Position numbers and translations under genes: made by a program | Part shown: positions 55,987-64,000 of the stretch, in pieces | How positions within the stretch are numbered: position 1 is the stretch's first letter | How the letters are laid out: each line of letters opens with the position of its first letter | From: Stagonosporopsis chrysanthemi | Taxonomy: Eukaryota > Ascomycota > Dothideomycetes > Pleosporales > Didymellaceae | Assembly: GCA_022560025.1 (NCBI GenBank) | Contig: JAFISE010000076.1 | Coordinates: forward strand, 86,381-150,380 | Reading direction: 5' to 3' | Length of the DNA stretch: 64,000 nt | The notes under the pieces: model-generated | The model's database searches: none | What the model saw: only the letters and a program-made list of their open reading frames with translations | Told to the model about the DNA's origin: nothing

Positions 55987-56613
55987 GAAAGTAACCACCC
56001 GCAGCAAGATGGCATGCATACACACTGATGATATGTGTCGGCCCCCAGCCGACGCGAGATCATCAAGGTAAGCGCCTTAATCTTGGGAAAGAGACACGCG
56101 CTCCTGGTGCAACATACATCGTATATCTTTCGTACGAAAACATCCAACGGACAATTTCTCATTCTCACAAACGTGGCAGCTGACATCGTCCGACTCTCCA
56201 CCTGTCCGACTCTCCACCTGTCCGACTCTCCGGGGTGACGCCAATGGCGCAGCAACTGGTCCGGATCGGCGCCGTAGGGCTGAAGGGCTGATTCTGTGTG
56301 CGACGTTCGAACGACGGACCGGAAGCCGGAATGGTCCGATATGCGAGTGCGACACTCCACAGCTCCACGTATGCGCGCAAGCTCCACATACAAGGGGCAG
56401 CCATGGACGGGTTTGGACTATGATTTTCCACACTAGAGTAGATGCTCAGCGCAAGATTCGCGTACAGTGAACTGGCGAAACAGCTTATGTCTTGATACAG
56501 GCGAGAAACTGGGCCCAGGTATCTTCAGATTGCTCAATACTAACTATTGATCAAGCATACCGCCATATCATCCTCGTGCACATTCCATCTTGCCAAGGCT
56601 CCCGTAGCTCCTA
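55987..56613. other. Spacer with tandem repeat
   Basis: About 630 bases without a supported gene; includes the 16-base tandem repeat at 56188. Confidence 0.45.
56188..56234. repeat. 16-base tandem repeat, about 2.9 copies
   Basis: Unit GTCCGACTCTCCACCT occurs at 56188-56203 and 56204-56219, with a partial third copy to 56234. It lies outside genes. Confidence 0.9.
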
Positions 56614-57962
56614 TCATTGAACCCCAGCAGCCCTCAGGTCCTCCATTAACGCATCAATCACCTTAAACATCTCCTCTGCCATCTTCTTCCCTTCTTCTCT
56701 CCAGCTCTCATCACACAGCCGCCCAAACCGATCCGGATGCCATCGCAACCTCTCCTGCCGCAGCCACTCATAGCTATACAAGCCGCTTGCGCGCATGAGC
56801 ACTTCTACGTCGTGCCTGCATGCTTTGATGCCAAGGGGATCTGATTTTAACAGCTCGCACGATGGGAGTGCACAAAGAGTTATGCCTGGGGGTAGGTAGG
56901 GGAATGCGACTAGGAGGCTGGCGGGTGCTGAAGAAGCCGTTGGGATTGAGGGTTGATGTGTGTTTGACTGCGACCGGACCTGGATTTTCCGCGGCTTCGG
57001 GCGGAGTGGGAGTTCATTGACAGGACTTGTTGCTGTTGAGGTTGATGGCGTCCCGATTGCTGTTAATGCTGATGCTAACATGCTTGCTGTGTTATTGGAC
57101 CACTGCTCATACAGCGCCTGTGTTGCCGCATCTGGTCTTGTTTCGCTGGATGGTGTCTGTGACGTTCCGGCTCCACTTTGCTGGCCAGACTGGCTCTTCT
57201 GTCGACTCGTCTTTGATTTTGCGAAGAAGTTCAGCGCGAAATCCTCCAATGCGTCCTCGTTGATATCATCAATGCTGCCAGCCCATGTGCCATCGCTACG
57301 AATGGCGATGAATTGATCAGACGAGGTGGGATCGACGGCAATAAATGCAAGCTCGCTCCACGAGAAGCCTCTCTCTGCCTTCCACTCTTCCACTGTCTCC
57401 TTGTAGATATCCCAGCTGTCGTCGTCGCCAAGTCGATACACCACATCTCCATACTCACTCATGGCGAAAAATGCGCCTTCGGGGCCCCATGTTACAATGC
57501 GCGGTGGACCAACACGCCACCCCGACGGTGTGAGCCACGACTGCAACGAATCCTCAAGGCTCAATGGTAAGTTTGCCCATCGTATCAGCTCAGGATGCCA
57601 GACGATGTAGGAGTCGTTGGGGCCAAGGAAACACCGCAGGTGTGGAGAAGGCCATGTCTTGCCCAAGACCGTCTGGAGTCGCTGCGGCAGAAGCGCTCCC
57701 CAACGTATTCTGCTTCGACCTGCGGCATCTTTAAAACTGAGCAGCCATGATTCGGGCACTGGACCCAGTGTTGCCCAGTGTACTTCTGTAGCGGTTGCAA
57801 GCAGAGACCGGAGAGAAGTGGGGAGGTTGCGACTACGAGATGTCAGAACGAGCGCAACTTTGGCAGATCAACTCACTGTCTTAGTCCTTGGAAGCTTTTC
57901 GAGATGAAACTATCATTCATCCCAAAGGAGAAGAAAGACGAATTACTGGACGATGCGGCCAT
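56614..57962 (-). CDS. Fungal protein with propeller-like N-terminal domain and J-like C-terminus (paralogue A)
   Basis: Exons 57877-57962 and 56614-57832 (44-base intron GTGAGT...TCGTAG) give 434 residues. The N-terminal 190 residues hold strand-rich blocks: NLPTSLRSLLATATEVHWAT, RCFLGPNDSYIVWHPELIRW, PPRIVTWGPEGAFFAMSEYG and WSELAFIAVDPTSSDQFIAI, reminiscent of beta-propeller repeats. A Ser/Thr/Pro linker follows. The C-terminal 80 residues contain YEWLRQERLRWHPDRFGRLC and a long helix EEGKKMAEEMFKVIDALMED: an HPD motif in a helix-loop-helix context, that is, a J-domain-like element possibly touching Hsp70. The adjacent divergent gene shares the N-terminal domain and intron position. Function unknown. 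Confidence 0.82.
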
Positions 57963-58356
57963 GGTGGAATGTTATTGGCCCACTGGCCTTATGACGTCAC
58001 GCCCTACTGTTCAAAATTCCTATGCTTTTCCTTACAGTGAACTTTACACAGTATAAGTACGCCAGCACCGCCATTCGTCGCGCCAGCACAGTTGTTTGGA
58101 CCTGTTGGTGAGGCGACCAAATTGCTCATTACGAGGTTTATCGGGCATGATAGCGACAATTTCCCTGCTCTAAACCTGGAGGAGGATCGCCTTGGCGCGA
58201 CAACACTGTTTACACCACCATCGTTCTGCCGCCTCACTCATCTGTCTTCTAATGTGTCTAGCCGGCTTGTTGGTGTTGTTTTGGTGTTCAGCAACGTTTG
58301 AACCTCCTTAGACTCCGCTGAACAGGCGGACATAGGCTCGACTTTGGGCTTTAATC
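57963..58356. promoter_or_regulatory. Shared bidirectional promoter of the paralogue pair
   Basis: 394 bases between two outward start codons of related genes. This head-to-head arrangement fits an inverted duplication with a common control region. No strong TATA box could be assigned. Confidence 0.55.
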
Positions 58357-59312
58357 ATGTGCAACGCAACATTTGCCTTTGGGCAGCGGGGAAGCCATTT
58401 CTTCCAATGTCCTTCTCAGCGGGATACGTAGGTCATATTCAGAGCAGAAATCATACGACAAAATGCTGACTGTTACGTAGAACTCGTCTACCTCGAAAGC
58501 TCGCTGCTTTCATAACTTCACCTCAAGTCCAGCAAATCTATCACGTCACACTTGGATTCGAAGACAGCTTTCTGATCACCTGGCGCGACGAAGACAACCA
58601 AGATCGCATGACCAGCTCAGGTCTCCCCGACGAGCTGACCAACTTCTTGTATGCAAGAAATGAATCCGGCCAACTAATCCGTAAAATCCCCACCATCCGC
58701 TGCGTCCTCGGGCCCTACAACGCCTCCTTCCTCGCCCACGACTCCGCCGCTTTCCTCTGGATGAACATCCCGCACGGCCTTCTCACCGCCCTGCAGACCC
58801 GCATCAAGAACGGATCTTGGACGGACCGCCCGCGCATCGTCGCCCTCGGCGCAGACGAAAACTTCCTCCTGCTCACCGAGAAGAACAAAGCGATCTGGCA
58901 TCTCGGGCACTACAAGCGGCTCTCCGGCCTTCTCGATTCAGCCCGCGCCCAGGACCAGGGGATCCAAAGCATCGCCACCGTAACGCTGCATCCGTACCGG
59001 TACGGCTGTTTCGTCGCACACGCCAGGCCCGGCACCCTGCTGTACGAGAACCTGCCGCCGCACCAGCTGCCCGGGATCAAGAACATGGTTGGCCCGCTGG
59101 CGAGGGACGCTGAGCGGAAGGAGACGAAGACGGTGCAGCGCAGGGAGAGCGAGAAGAGGGAGTCGCTGCCGCGCAGCTCGAGTGGGCTGCAGGAGCGCGC
59201 GAGAGTGCGGCGCGAGTGGAGCGAGAATCGGCATCAGTTCACGGCGCAGTCCAAGGGGCTGAAGCTGAGTCTGAGCATCAGTGTTGGCGGGCTGGCGCGG
59301 ATGCTGGGGTGA
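58357..59312 (+). CDS. Fungal protein with propeller-like domain (paralogue B, lacks J-like end)
   Basis: Exons 58357-58427 and 58481-59312 (intron GTAGGT...TACGTAG) give 300 residues. The true start (MCNATFAFGQRGSHFF) lies 250 bases before the later in-frame ATG at 58608 and is supported by alignment with the neighbour. Shared blocks are TRLPRKLAAFITSPQVQQIY, RCVLGPYNASFLAHDSAAFL, MNIPHGLLTALQTRI, RPRIVALGADENFLLLTE and HPYRYGCFVAHARPGTLLYE. The intron falls at the same place (just before the R-LP block) and in the same phase (2) as in paralogue A, strong evidence of common origin. The C-terminus is a charged linker then LKLSLSISVGGLARMLG; there is no HPD motif. Function unknown. Confidence 0.82.
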
Positions 59313-59637
59313 GACTGTGCCGAGATGAGTGGGAATTGGATGTATAAGCAGGAGAACGCAATCATTGGCTCTTGGGGAGGACTATTATGCGTTCATCGCA
59401 GGCCGGACCATCGCGTCTGTCGCTGGCGGCCCCTGGATGGAATCGAACCTCGATAATGAGCTCCGACTTGAGGAACGATGGAAGACAGCACGCCCAGACA
59501 TTCCCTCTCCAGCTGGTTCGCTACCTGTGGCTTGTACGTGGCCAGATAGAAACAGAGCAGGTCCCTGCGCGTCTCCACCGCAAGAGACCGAACGCTAGCA
59601 GCCAGTTCTGTGCTCTACCTAGTCCTTGACCCGGAGT
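59313..59637. other. Spacer after paralogue B
   Basis: No supported gene; ends at the G tract. Confidence 0.5.
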
Positions 59638-59658
59638 GGGGGGGGGGGGGGGGGGGGG

Positions 59659-59703
<45 letters not shown>
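59638..59703 (+). repeat. 66-base guanine tract with one interruption
   Basis: 21 G, a single C at 59659, then 44 G. Able to form G-quadruplexes and prone to slippage; the printed length may differ from the true genome. Confidence 0.95.
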
Positions 59704-59706
<3 letters not shown>

Positions 59707-60164
59707 CATGGGAGGAGTAGAGCAAAGGGGTGGTTAGAGATCAGCAGGGGTGTGAGTGGCGTGTGAACAACCCGCCAACCATACTCGTATTCATATCTAC
59801 ATCCATGAAGACACGAAGATACAAAGATACAAAGACAAGCCAAGTGAGATTTTGGATACTCGCAGGAGGGGAGGGGGTGTGTGTAAACCCCATATGTGCT
59901 CTGCTCTTGCGCGAAGCGACCTGAGAGAGAAGAAAGAAAAAGAAAAAGTCCCATCCATCCATCCATCCATTTGAACGCCGGTGTACCCAGAGTGCATGGC
60001 CTGGGATTTACTGCAAGACGCCACGCCACGCCACGCCCCGCTCTGCTACGCCACGTTACGCCGGATCGCTGAAGCAGAAAACAAACCGCAAAAGACAAGT
60101 AAAGTACAGATATACAAGAAAAAAAAAAGCGGCTGCGTGTGAGAGAATGGTCACCGCACGCTAT

Positions 60165-60198
<34 letters not shown>

Positions 60199-60239
60199 CG
60201 CGCCTGACTCTACGCCACTGTGCGTGTCACGCGTTCGAA
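59704..60239. other. Spacer with simple repeats
   Basis: No gene; holds (CCAT)5 at 59951-59970, a CCACG run near 60020-60055, an A tract near 60119 and the CA repeat at 60166. Proline-only open frames here are artefacts of repeats. Confidence 0.6.
60166..60196. repeat. CA dinucleotide microsatellite
   Basis: Fifteen and a half perfect CA units, just downstream of a minus-strand gene's stop codon. A probable strain-typing marker. Confidence 0.97.
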
Positions 60240-61493
60240 CTACAGCATCTCATCATCGTCCTCAATCTCCACCCTGCTTCCCAGCGCCTCGCGCGCTTCC
60301 CGGAGCATGGCGCTCATCTGGCTGCTCATGCGGCGCATGCGCGCGTCGTCCTCCATTTCCTCGCGGCGCAGCTGGCTGACGAGGCGGCGGCTGTCGACGG
60401 GGAGGGGGGAGACGCGTTTTGGGTCGCTGGAGGGCCGCTTCGAGTCGCTGGCGTCGCCCTGCGCCGACGAGCCCCCGAAGCTCAGGCGGCTGAGCGAGCG
60501 CGCACTGCTGTTGTGTGTTTGGGCGCGGGGCAGCGTGCTGGCGTACAGGGGGGTGCGGGTAGCTGAGCGGCGCGAGACGGGGATCAGAGAAGGGCGGCGC
60601 GAGAGGGGTGTTGAGAGGCTGCTTGTGCGGGAGTGGGGGCGCGGGATGTGCGAAGGGGACGGCGTGTATGGGCGTGCGGGCGTGCGGGGGTCGGACAGGC
60701 GGGGGGTCTTGTTGGAGGTGGTGGTGGTGGTGGTTGGGGGTGAGATGGGTGCTTCGTCGTCCTGGCCGACCATGACCCAGGCGTCTTCTGTGCGCAGGCG
60801 CTTGGGCAGGCGCGGGCGCTCGGGCTCGATGGAGTCGAGGGAGCGGATGCCGTAGTCGTCGCTGGGGTGGGGGTCGAATTTGATTTGCTGGACGGGCGCG
60901 GCGGGTTCGTTGGGCTCGGGGTCGTCCTGCAGACCGAGTTTCGAGGCGATTTTGATCTGCGCGTCTGCGTCGTAGCTCTGGCCGCCGCCTGCTTGGAAGC
61001 CCCGGAATGGCACGGTGCAGAACTGGAACAGCCGGCCGGCCACTCCACCCACAAGGTTCAGCAGCGAGCCGACGACCCACGAGTTGGGCACGCTCGGCGT
61101 CGATGTGGCGCGGTCGACGGGCTGCATGGAAGGGCTCGTCGGCGACGACCACATGCCGCGCTGGTTCTGAAGGTTGAAGTAGTCGTCGTAGTTGCCGGAC
61201 TCGCGCGTGAAGCTGTTTGCGCCGTCTATGCTGCCTCCGGCCAGCGTGTACCGGTCGTGGGCGAGCGGCGCCGGGCTCTCAAAGTGCGAGATGGTCGATG
61301 AAGTGCCCGTCCATGGCTGGGCCGTGAAGCCTCGCAGGGAGGTCGTGTCGTAGTCGGCGTTGCGCCGCTTGCGGGTCTCGTGAGGCATCACCTGTCTCCC
61401 CGATGTTTCAGGCGCAAACGAGAAGCGCGGCGCAGGCTCGTGGTAGCTCGCGCCGGAGCTGGTGCGCGCGTGGTGTGAATCGAAGACAGGCAT
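60240..61493 (-). CDS. Disordered fungal hypothetical protein with short conserved core
   Basis: Single exon, 417 residues. Most of the protein is Ser/Pro/Arg/Thr-rich and probably disordered, with a run TTTTTT and many SP/RxxS sites. A short ordered core at about residues 140-180 reads VVGSLLNLVGGVAGRLFQFC then TVPFRGFQAGGGQSYD, the part most likely to be conserved among fungi. A second block, PKRLRTEDAWVMVGQDDE, and an acidic C-terminal helix (REEMEDDARMRRMSSQMSAM) follow. KRRNAD and PKRLR could be nuclear signals. A cell-cycle or nuclear-envelope linked protein is possible, but I assign no function. Confidence 0.75.
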   Translation of the reverse strand: MPVFDSHHARTSSGASYHEPAPRFSFAPETSGRQVMPHETRKRRNADYDTTSLRGFTAQPWTGTSSTISHFESPAPLAHDRYTLAGGSIDGANSFTRESGNYDDYFNLQNQRGMWSSPTSPSMQPVDRATSTPSVPNSWVVGSLLNLVGGVAGRLFQFCTVPFRGFQAGGGQSYDADAQIKIASKLGLQDDPEPNEPAAPVQQIKFDPHPSDDYGIRSLDSIEPERPRLPKRLRTEDAWVMVGQDDEAPISPPTTTTTTSNKTPRLSDPRTPARPYTPSPSHIPRPHSRTSSLSTPLSRRPSLIPVSRRSATRTPLYASTLPRAQTHNSSARSLSRLSFGGSSAQGDASDSKRPSSDPKRVSPLPVDSRRLVSQLRREEMEDDARMRRMSSQMSAMLREAREALGSRVEIEDDDEML

Positions 61494-62027
61494 GCCGGGC
61501 GATGGGTAGAAGAGGGCGGTGTAGCTGTGTGGTAAGAAGTGGAGGCAGAGGCTGCCAGCGGCCGGTGCTCGCGGAAGGGTGAGAATGAATGGCTGCCGTT
61601 GTCCGCAGGGCTGTAGAATACAAATGGGACCCGCGCGGCGTCGGCACTGCCCGGACTCGAGGCGGGCTGATCAAAGAGACATGGTCAGGGCGGTCGGTAG
61701 TGATGCGGAGACGAGGCGCTTCTCCGCGAGTTGATGTCTCGGTACCAGACAGACTACCGTACTGTATTGTTTGGAGAGCTCGCTCCCGCAGCAACCATCC
61801 ATGAACGTCACGACGAACCTTGGCAGTAACAGATAGATGGGCTCTTGAAAGGACTGAACAAAGACAACATTCTTAATTCATACGTGCATGTCAACAAGCC
61901 GAAGCAGTCATTATCTATGTGGGACCGCCCAACGCCATCCAGCCTGGGTATTTTACAGTCGTCCCATAACGCCATGCACAATAACAATCCCAATCCTAAT
62001 CCCAATCGCAACAGAACGCAGCTGACG
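61494..62027. other. Spacer upstream of the hypothetical and downstream of ADA2
   Basis: About 530 bases, both flanking genes on the minus strand; no supported gene. Confidence 0.5.
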
Positions 62028-63647
62028 CTACACCCTCGCAACCCACCCACTATGCACAAAGTATTCGTACAATTGCGACGACTTCTTCGGGTCGATGCCC
62101 AGGAGCTCTTTCGCCGTCTTCTTGTTAAGCGCGCCGTTGTTGCTCAGGGCAGCTCGTGCCATCTTCTCTTTCAGGGCATTGTATGGCTTGGGCATGATGC
62201 GCAGGACGCTGCACAGCTCGCGCTCTTCGGGCGTCAACAGCTGGAGGTCAGCCGCCGACTCCTTGCCAAACTTCAGCGGCACCGAGCCGGGCAGCGGCTT
62301 CACCTGGAATTTTGTCTTTGTGTGCTGGGGCGTGAGAACGCCATTTGTGCCGTTTGTCGTCTTATCGGGAGGCGGGGTGGTGAGACCGCTCCTTTGCTTG
62401 ATGTGGAGCGGCAATTCAGAGCCAATCAATGCCGTGGCAGCAGAGGGCTGCTCGAATGGAGGCGTTGGCTTGCCGATTCTACTCGAGGCGAGGCGATCAA
62501 ACTGCCCGACTGGGGGTCCGCGAGACTGTCTCGTCTGCTTCTCCTGCTCGTACTTTTCACCGGCCTTTAGATTGGTGATTTGCATGTTTCTCCATTCCTG
62601 CAGCTGCGAGATGGCCTGGCGCAGGTTGTGCTCGTACTCGAGGTCCTTGCAGAAGGTCTCAAAGTCTTCGTGCTTCATCATGCGGGCAAACGGCTTTGCC
62701 TTGTTCAGCAAGTCCTTTTCTTCTTTGGTCCGCTTCTTGTCGGCGGCCTGGTTCTTCCTGTACTCGAGCAGTCTGTGCTCGAAGATGATCTTCTTTCGCT
62801 CGACGCGAGCGTCCAGGCGCGAGTTGTAGATGTCCATGATGGTCATCTTCAGCTCCATCTCGGGCTCCATCTCATTCGTCCTGGGGTTGATGCCATCGCC
62901 AGGCTCAAAGGACATGTGCTGGACGGCCTCTTCGGCTTCGTTGAAGTACTCGGTCTCGAACTCGAGTCGGCCGGGCATGTAGCCCTGGACCTCGTGACAG
63001 GAGGGCACGCTGGCCGTGGGCTTCTGCTTGGGTGTGGCGGGGGCGGCGTTCTTGGCCTCTTCCTTCTTGTCTTCTATGCGTCTCTTCTTGCGGGCCTGGA
63101 ACTCGGCGCGCGGGATGCGGTCGCTGAGGAGCGTGTCATCTCTGCTGGCGTGCTCGGGCAGGGGGAAGTTGGAGCTCTGGACGTAGGTGTCGATGTAGTG
63201 GTCGCGCACCTCGTCGCGCTCGCGGAAGCCGCCAATGTGGTCTGCAATGTCTGCCCACGAGCCCAGGCCGTACGTCTCGGCGCCCTCGAGCAAGGCCAGC
63301 TCCTCGTCGGCGCCCCAGTCCTCGGTGTAGATGGGTATGGAATGCTGCTCGACGACTTTGAAGGGGTGGGTGGCAGGGTCGTGGTCGCGCGACGACTTGG
63401 CGTCGGAGAAGCACGGCACACACAGGTCGTACTCGTGGCAGGTGTCGTCGTTGGCGCAGCGGATGCGGACCTGGGCAGCATGTCAGTGTCAATGTCCATG
63501 TCCATGTCCATGTCAATGGGAGGGCTTGGCGGGGGCCGGCCGGGTGCAACGCACGGTGGAGGTGATGTCGGACGAGCACACGTCGCAGACGTACTTGATG
63601 CCGCCCTCGGTGCCGCGGGTGCCCGTCTTCTTCTTGATGACGCCCAT
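62028..63647 (-). CDS. ADA2: Transcriptional adaptor ADA2 (SAGA complex)
   Basis: Nuclear coactivator that stimulates the Gcn5 histone acetyltransferase within SAGA. Exons 63555-63647 and 62028-63470 join over an 84-base intron (GTGCGT...GCCCAG) to give 511 residues. The ZZ zinc finger spans the splice site (YVCDVCSSDITSTV then RIRCANDDTCHEYDLCVPCF). The SANT domain follows (DWGADEELALLEGAETYGLG and WADIADHIGGFRERDEVRDH). The Gcn5/Ada3-contact middle region has FEPGDGINPRTNEMEPE and NSRLDARVERKKIIFEHRLL. The C-terminal SWIRM domain ends MPKPYNALKEKMARAALSNN, GIDPKKSSQLYEYFVHSGW. Domain order and length are those of fungal Ada2. Confidence 0.97.
63484..63520. repeat. CCATGT hexanucleotide repeat inside the ADA2 intron
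   Basis: Imperfect run of about six ATGTCC/ATGTCA units within the only ADA2 intron; it explains why that intron is longer than the usual 50 bases. Confidence 0.85.
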
Positions 63648-64000
63648 GGTGTGCGGCGGCGAGGGGAGGTTGGCGTGGAGGTGCAGTCGGCGTCGCGGTC
63701 GGCGCAGGGCAGTGCTCGTGTGCGATCAGACAGATGGGACGGCAGGTGCAGCGGCCAGCAGCAGCCCGGGCGCGAGGCGCAGTGTGCCGTGTGCAGTGTG
63801 CCGTGTGCAGTGTGCGCAGTGCAGTGTGCAGTGCGCAGTGGGCACTGGTGCACTGGTGCAGGGCGTCGCGGTGGTGCAGGGCGGAACGGGGCGCTGACGC
63901 TGGGTGTGGGGGCAGCGACGTCGCGGGCACGCACAGCAGACAGTCGTCAGCGGGCGGCCGACGCGCAACGGCCGCGTCGCGGGGCGCAGGCGCAGGCGCA
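63648..64000. promoter_or_regulatory. ADA2 upstream region, GC-rich with GTGTGC-type repeats
   Basis: Very GC-rich region with repeated GTGTGCCGTGTGCAGTGTGC-like units around 63780-63846. Proline/alanine-rich open frames here are composition artefacts. The right edge cuts off anything further upstream. Confidence 0.55.

Noticed and set aside
59521..60194. Poly-proline open frames
   Set aside because: They are translations of the G tract and CA repeat on the opposite strand, not genes.
60262..61152. 296-codon Arg/Pro-rich minus-strand frame
   Set aside because: Shifted-frame shadow of the 417-residue hypothetical in GC-rich sequence.
63074..63934. Two overlapping Ala/Pro/Arg-rich frames of more than 260 codons
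   Set aside because: Shadows of ADA2 exon sequence and GC-rich upstream repeats; they cross a good intron and lack domains.
1..64000. CRISPR arrays, integrons, phage or bacterial operons
   Set aside because: No regularly spaced repeats, Shine-Dalgarno-linked gene strings or prokaryotic gene order; the window is clearly fungal.

Overview
The window is nuclear DNA of a filamentous ascomycete, most likely a plant-associated Dothideomycete (Pleosporales-like). The evidence is short GT-AG introns of about 44-90 bases, TATA boxes 70-130 bases before start codons, an augmin HAUS6 subunit, a PDR-type ABC transporter, secreted pectin- and glucoside-degrading enzymes and a fungal aldoxime dehydratase. 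The order is inferred from gene style, not from a search.

Layout. 0-5.7 kb: a FAD monooxygenase cut by the left edge, divergent from a three-exon cytochrome P450, then a four-exon cyclophilin A. 5.7-17.2 kb: gene-poor, holding only a 454-residue conserved-type protein and a tiny three-exon double-stranded-RNA-binding protein too fragmented to show as one reading frame. 17.2-32.3 kb: gene-dense housekeeping block with an NTF2/SnoaL-like protein, an HD-domain 5'-deoxynucleotidase divergent from HAUS6, a GNAT acetyltransferase, a disrupted locus, eIF3g, an R3H-associated-domain protein and a large probably mitochondrial protein. 33-48.6 kb: accessory block with an aldoxime dehydratase, pectin methylesterase, a Cys/His-module protein, a small secreted protein, a pectate lyase, a decayed sterol-glucosyltransferase-like gene, a possibly damaged multi-pass membrane protein and a secreted GH3 beta-glucosidase. 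50-55 kb: a full-length PDR ABC transporter. 56-59.3 kb: two divergently transcribed, ancestrally duplicated genes. 59.6-60.2 kb: simple repeats including a 66-base G tract. 60.2-64 kb: a fungal hypothetical and ADA2 of SAGA.

How the genes may fit together. Pectin methylesterase and pectate lyase act in sequence on pectin, and a GH3 glucosidase cleaves released glucosides; the PDR transporter could export plant antimicrobials. This is a loose neighbourhood, not a proven cluster. The aldoxime dehydratase makes nitriles from aldoximes, but no nitrilase or nitrile hydratase lies beside it. The FAD monooxygenase and P450 pair resembles the oxidative part of a small aromatic or secondary-metabolite pathway.

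Most unusual features: the divergent paralogue pair at 56.6-59.3 kb with a shared intron position and phase; the reconstructed 98-residue dsRBD gene; the glucosyltransferase relic with a 4-base duplication frameshift; and a 28-base perfect intron look-alike in the membrane-protein gene. No tRNA, rRNA, CRISPR array or intact transposon was seen.
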